64,000 nt of DNA from Spirodela intermedia (lineage: Eukaryota; Streptophyta; Magnoliopsida; Alismatales; Araceae): positions 1,623,001-1,687,000 of the forward strand of contig LR746278.1 in assembly GCA_902729315.2 (NCBI GenBank), given 5' to 3'. The notes below the pieces were generated by a model. That model saw nothing but the letters and a program-made list of their open reading frames with translations, was not told the DNA's origin and ran no database searches. Positions 62,024 to 64,000 of this stretch are shown here, piece after piece. Position 1 is the first letter of the stretch, and each line of letters opens with the position of its first letter. Made by a program: the position numbers and the translations under genes.

Positions 62024-63387
62024 TTACAGTAGTCGCTGCCTTTTCTTGGCAAGGTTCTCGAATATCCCCTGCACATCAGCGGACGTGATCGGTTTCGACG
62101 GATCGAAGGATTCCTGGACAAGAAAGCAAGTAGCCCCCATGAGATCCTGATAAAAAAGACAGGCTTTTCCAGTGGATGCATCACGTCAGAGATACTGGGA
62201 AGAATATATAGGAACATTTTCAGATCATCGAGTGACCATTCGGCATGAACTGCAGCAGAACAGAGCAGAGAGAAAATACCATGAAGGACTGGAGCTCATT
62301 CTTCATGTCCGTAATGCCATTGAGGATTTCAATCTTCTGGACGTGATTCAGGGTGTTGAGGAAGTTCAACTCGGCTCCCTCTTGCTCCTGCATCTTCTCC
62401 TGCCTCTTCCTCTTCGCAATATTCTCATACTCCTCAAGGGAGTCCTCCCTGTCAATAAGATGGCTGATGCCTTTCTTGGCGTAGAACTCACTGCAGGCCC
62501 TACATTCGCAGAGGGCATTTCTCCACTTTTTGGACAGAAACATGGGCTTCTTCTCCTCGCTCAGGGACGTCTCATCCAAGTTGACTCCAAGAACACACTC
62601 CGTACACGACCCTTTTCCCTCAACACTACCCTTGTCCGGGCCCATTTCCTTTCCCGACTTCTCACCCTGAAAAGCATCATCATTCACCCTTGGCCCATCA
62701 CCGTTCACCTCAGATCTCACTGGTGCCTGTACCCTAGACGGTGCCCAGATGGAGGCAGGGTACAGATTCAAGAAAGAACAAGGCACAGAGCAATTCTGGC
62801 AGATAAACTCGTCATACAAGGGCTCTCCTTCTTCATCTCTGGGGACCTGCGGGAAAAAAGGAGTTGCCAATTAAAGAAAGCCCGACAAGAGGATGCAAAT
62901 GCACACTTGCATGAGCTCAACATAGAAGCAGATCTAATCACGCACACAAAACTCTACAGAAAGGACTTCCATTGATATCTAGCAGGAGCATGGGGTCAAT
63001 TTGAGAGAGTTTCAGAAGTAGCCCTCTCATCATAGAAGCAATTTACGGTACCTACATATATATATATATATATGTATGTGTATAAAAGGAAAATGGCAGG
63101 GTTTCGAGGGAGTGGGAGGAGGAAACCTCTCCTGAAGAGCAGAGACCGAGGTGGTTCTCGTGGAACCAGTCCTCGCAGATGCAGCATTGTATCATTTCAA
63201 CCTGCTCTTCCGCCTCCGGGTCGGGGTAGGGCCGGCCGCATATGCAGTAGGAGCCCTTGAAGTTGTGGTTGTACGAGTTCCCAATGTTCTCTGGGTCCTT
63301 GTTCGGAGAAAGTTTGCAGGAGAAACCCCCAAACTTTGAGTTTCCACAATCACACCTGAAATTCCTCTTCGTCCACAACTCCACGAC
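62024..63387 (-). CDS. UBR7-like UBR-box and PHD-finger protein, C-terminal part (partial)
   Basis: These are the last three exons of a UBR7-type protein, a predicted E3 ubiquitin ligase linked to N-degron recognition and chromatin. Exons on the minus strand: 63127-63387, 62280-62846, 62024-62113. The first starts VVELWTKRNFRCDCGNSKFG, the end of the UBR zinc box. It is followed by the PHD-like finger YCICGRPYPDPE, QCCICEDWFHENHLGL. The second has ICQNCSVPC and CRACSEFYAKKGISHLID. The last reads ESFDPSKPITSADVQGIFE and stops at 62024-62026. The codon phase is 0 at each junction. The N-terminal UBR-box half lies beyond 64000, and I found no exon for it between 63388 and 64000, so that interval is probably intron. 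Confidence 0.9.
63055..63073. repeat. (TA)n microsatellite in an intron of the UBR7-like gene
   Basis: A pure TA run of about nine units lies between the two upstream exons. Confidence 0.9.
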
Positions 63388-64000
63388 CTGGTCCAGCCAG
63401 AAGAAGTTCAGGTCAACAACTGGTTTTCAAGTACATATCTTCACAAGGAACACACATGAAAACTAATGAACACAGACTGGGCATAAACCGCGACAAAGAT
63501 ATGGAATCTACGAGTGAAGCAGGCTGAAAAGCTTCTACACGCCAGAAAGTTGAAAATGGCGCCTTGCGTAGACATCCATTCACTGGTTGCAGATAATCTA
63601 AGATAGACCATAGAAATGGTACACCTCATAGGAAAGGAGCCTGGAAGTACTATGCCTTGAAGTTTTCCAAGAGAGAGGGATACGTCCAGCTCACGGGAAA
63701 CCAAAAAGAAAAAAAACTAGCAAGCTTCTAACGCAGAAATAGAGATCAGCCTAAGTTCGATCTACGCATTTGACCATGGGGAATTGGCATTTTCTCTCTT
63801 CACATGAGCACTCCTTCAGCTCCCATATCTGTTTTTTTTGCTTGCTTCTGATACATCAGTTTCTGAATCAACGTCCTTCAATGCACCGTGGTCTGATATA
63901 TCAGTGCCATCACAATAATTGGCATACACAAAAAGGACGCATATATATGACTCACAAAGATGAAGCAACCACAAAATCCTTCCAATTCAGATTTACAAAA
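63388..64000 (-). other. Probable intron of the UBR7-like gene
   Basis: The acceptor AG next to 63387 opens the exon. No upstream coding block with the expected cysteine-rich UBR-box pattern is visible before the window ends. Confidence 0.5.

Noticed and set aside
62172-62975. 267-codon plus-strand frame
   Set aside because: It is antisense to the second UBR7-like exon visible here, and the UBR7 reading is strongly conserved.

Overview
This window is nuclear DNA of a flowering plant. The genes are split by many short GT-AG introns. Their products match plant families closely, including the TPLATE complex, a NAC factor, plastid fibrillin and plant-type CTP synthase. CT/GA microsatellites are frequent, and site II (GGCCCA/TGGGCC) promoter elements occur. 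GC-rich coding exons (NAC exon 3, the last fibrillin exon) next to AT-rich introns lean toward a monocot or early-diverging angiosperm, but I cannot fix the species.

Layout, left to right. (1) 68-424, +: last exon of ketol-acid reductoisomerase. (2) 425-4177: intergenic DNA and NAC upstream region. (3) 4178-6153, +: three-exon SMB/BRN-like NAC transcription factor with a polyglutamine tract. (4) 7007-27599, -: a 21-exon, 20.6-kb gene for TPLATE-complex subunit TWD40-2, with repeat-derived DNA in intron 10. (5) 27600-28714: divergent promoter dense in site II, E2F-like and G-box motifs. (6) 28715-34539, +: 21-exon CTP synthase. (7) 34833-45298, -: 10-exon intramembrane site-2 protease (S2P), whose first intron holds a piece of mitochondrial atp1. 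(8) 46719-52658, +: 10-exon ARPC2 subunit of the ARP2/3 complex. (9) 53044-53280, -: small intronless hydrophilic LEA-like protein. (10) 53577-57452, -: 13-exon fibrillin with an N-terminal degenerate kinase domain (PAP14/FBN11/ORG1 type). (11) 58404-61153, +: 8-exon F-box protein. (12) 62024-63387, -: 3' part of a UBR7-like UBR-box/PHD protein that runs off the right edge.

These are mostly single-copy housekeeping genes: amino-acid synthesis, endocytosis, pyrimidine synthesis, regulated proteolysis, actin nucleation, plastid lipid bodies and ubiquitin signalling. They do not form a functional cluster. I derived exon boundaries by hand from splice sites, codon phase and remembered family sequence. 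In every multi-exon gene the phases join without a frameshift.

I found no previously undescribed biological system. The best leads are non-coding: the mitochondrial insertion in S2P intron 1, a 0.7-0.8-kb repeat family present in inverted orientation in introns of two genes, a roughly 200-bp-arm hairpin in TWD40-2 intron 10, a perfect 11-bp inverted repeat made of site II motifs in the CTP synthase promoter, and a GC-AG intron in the fibrillin gene.
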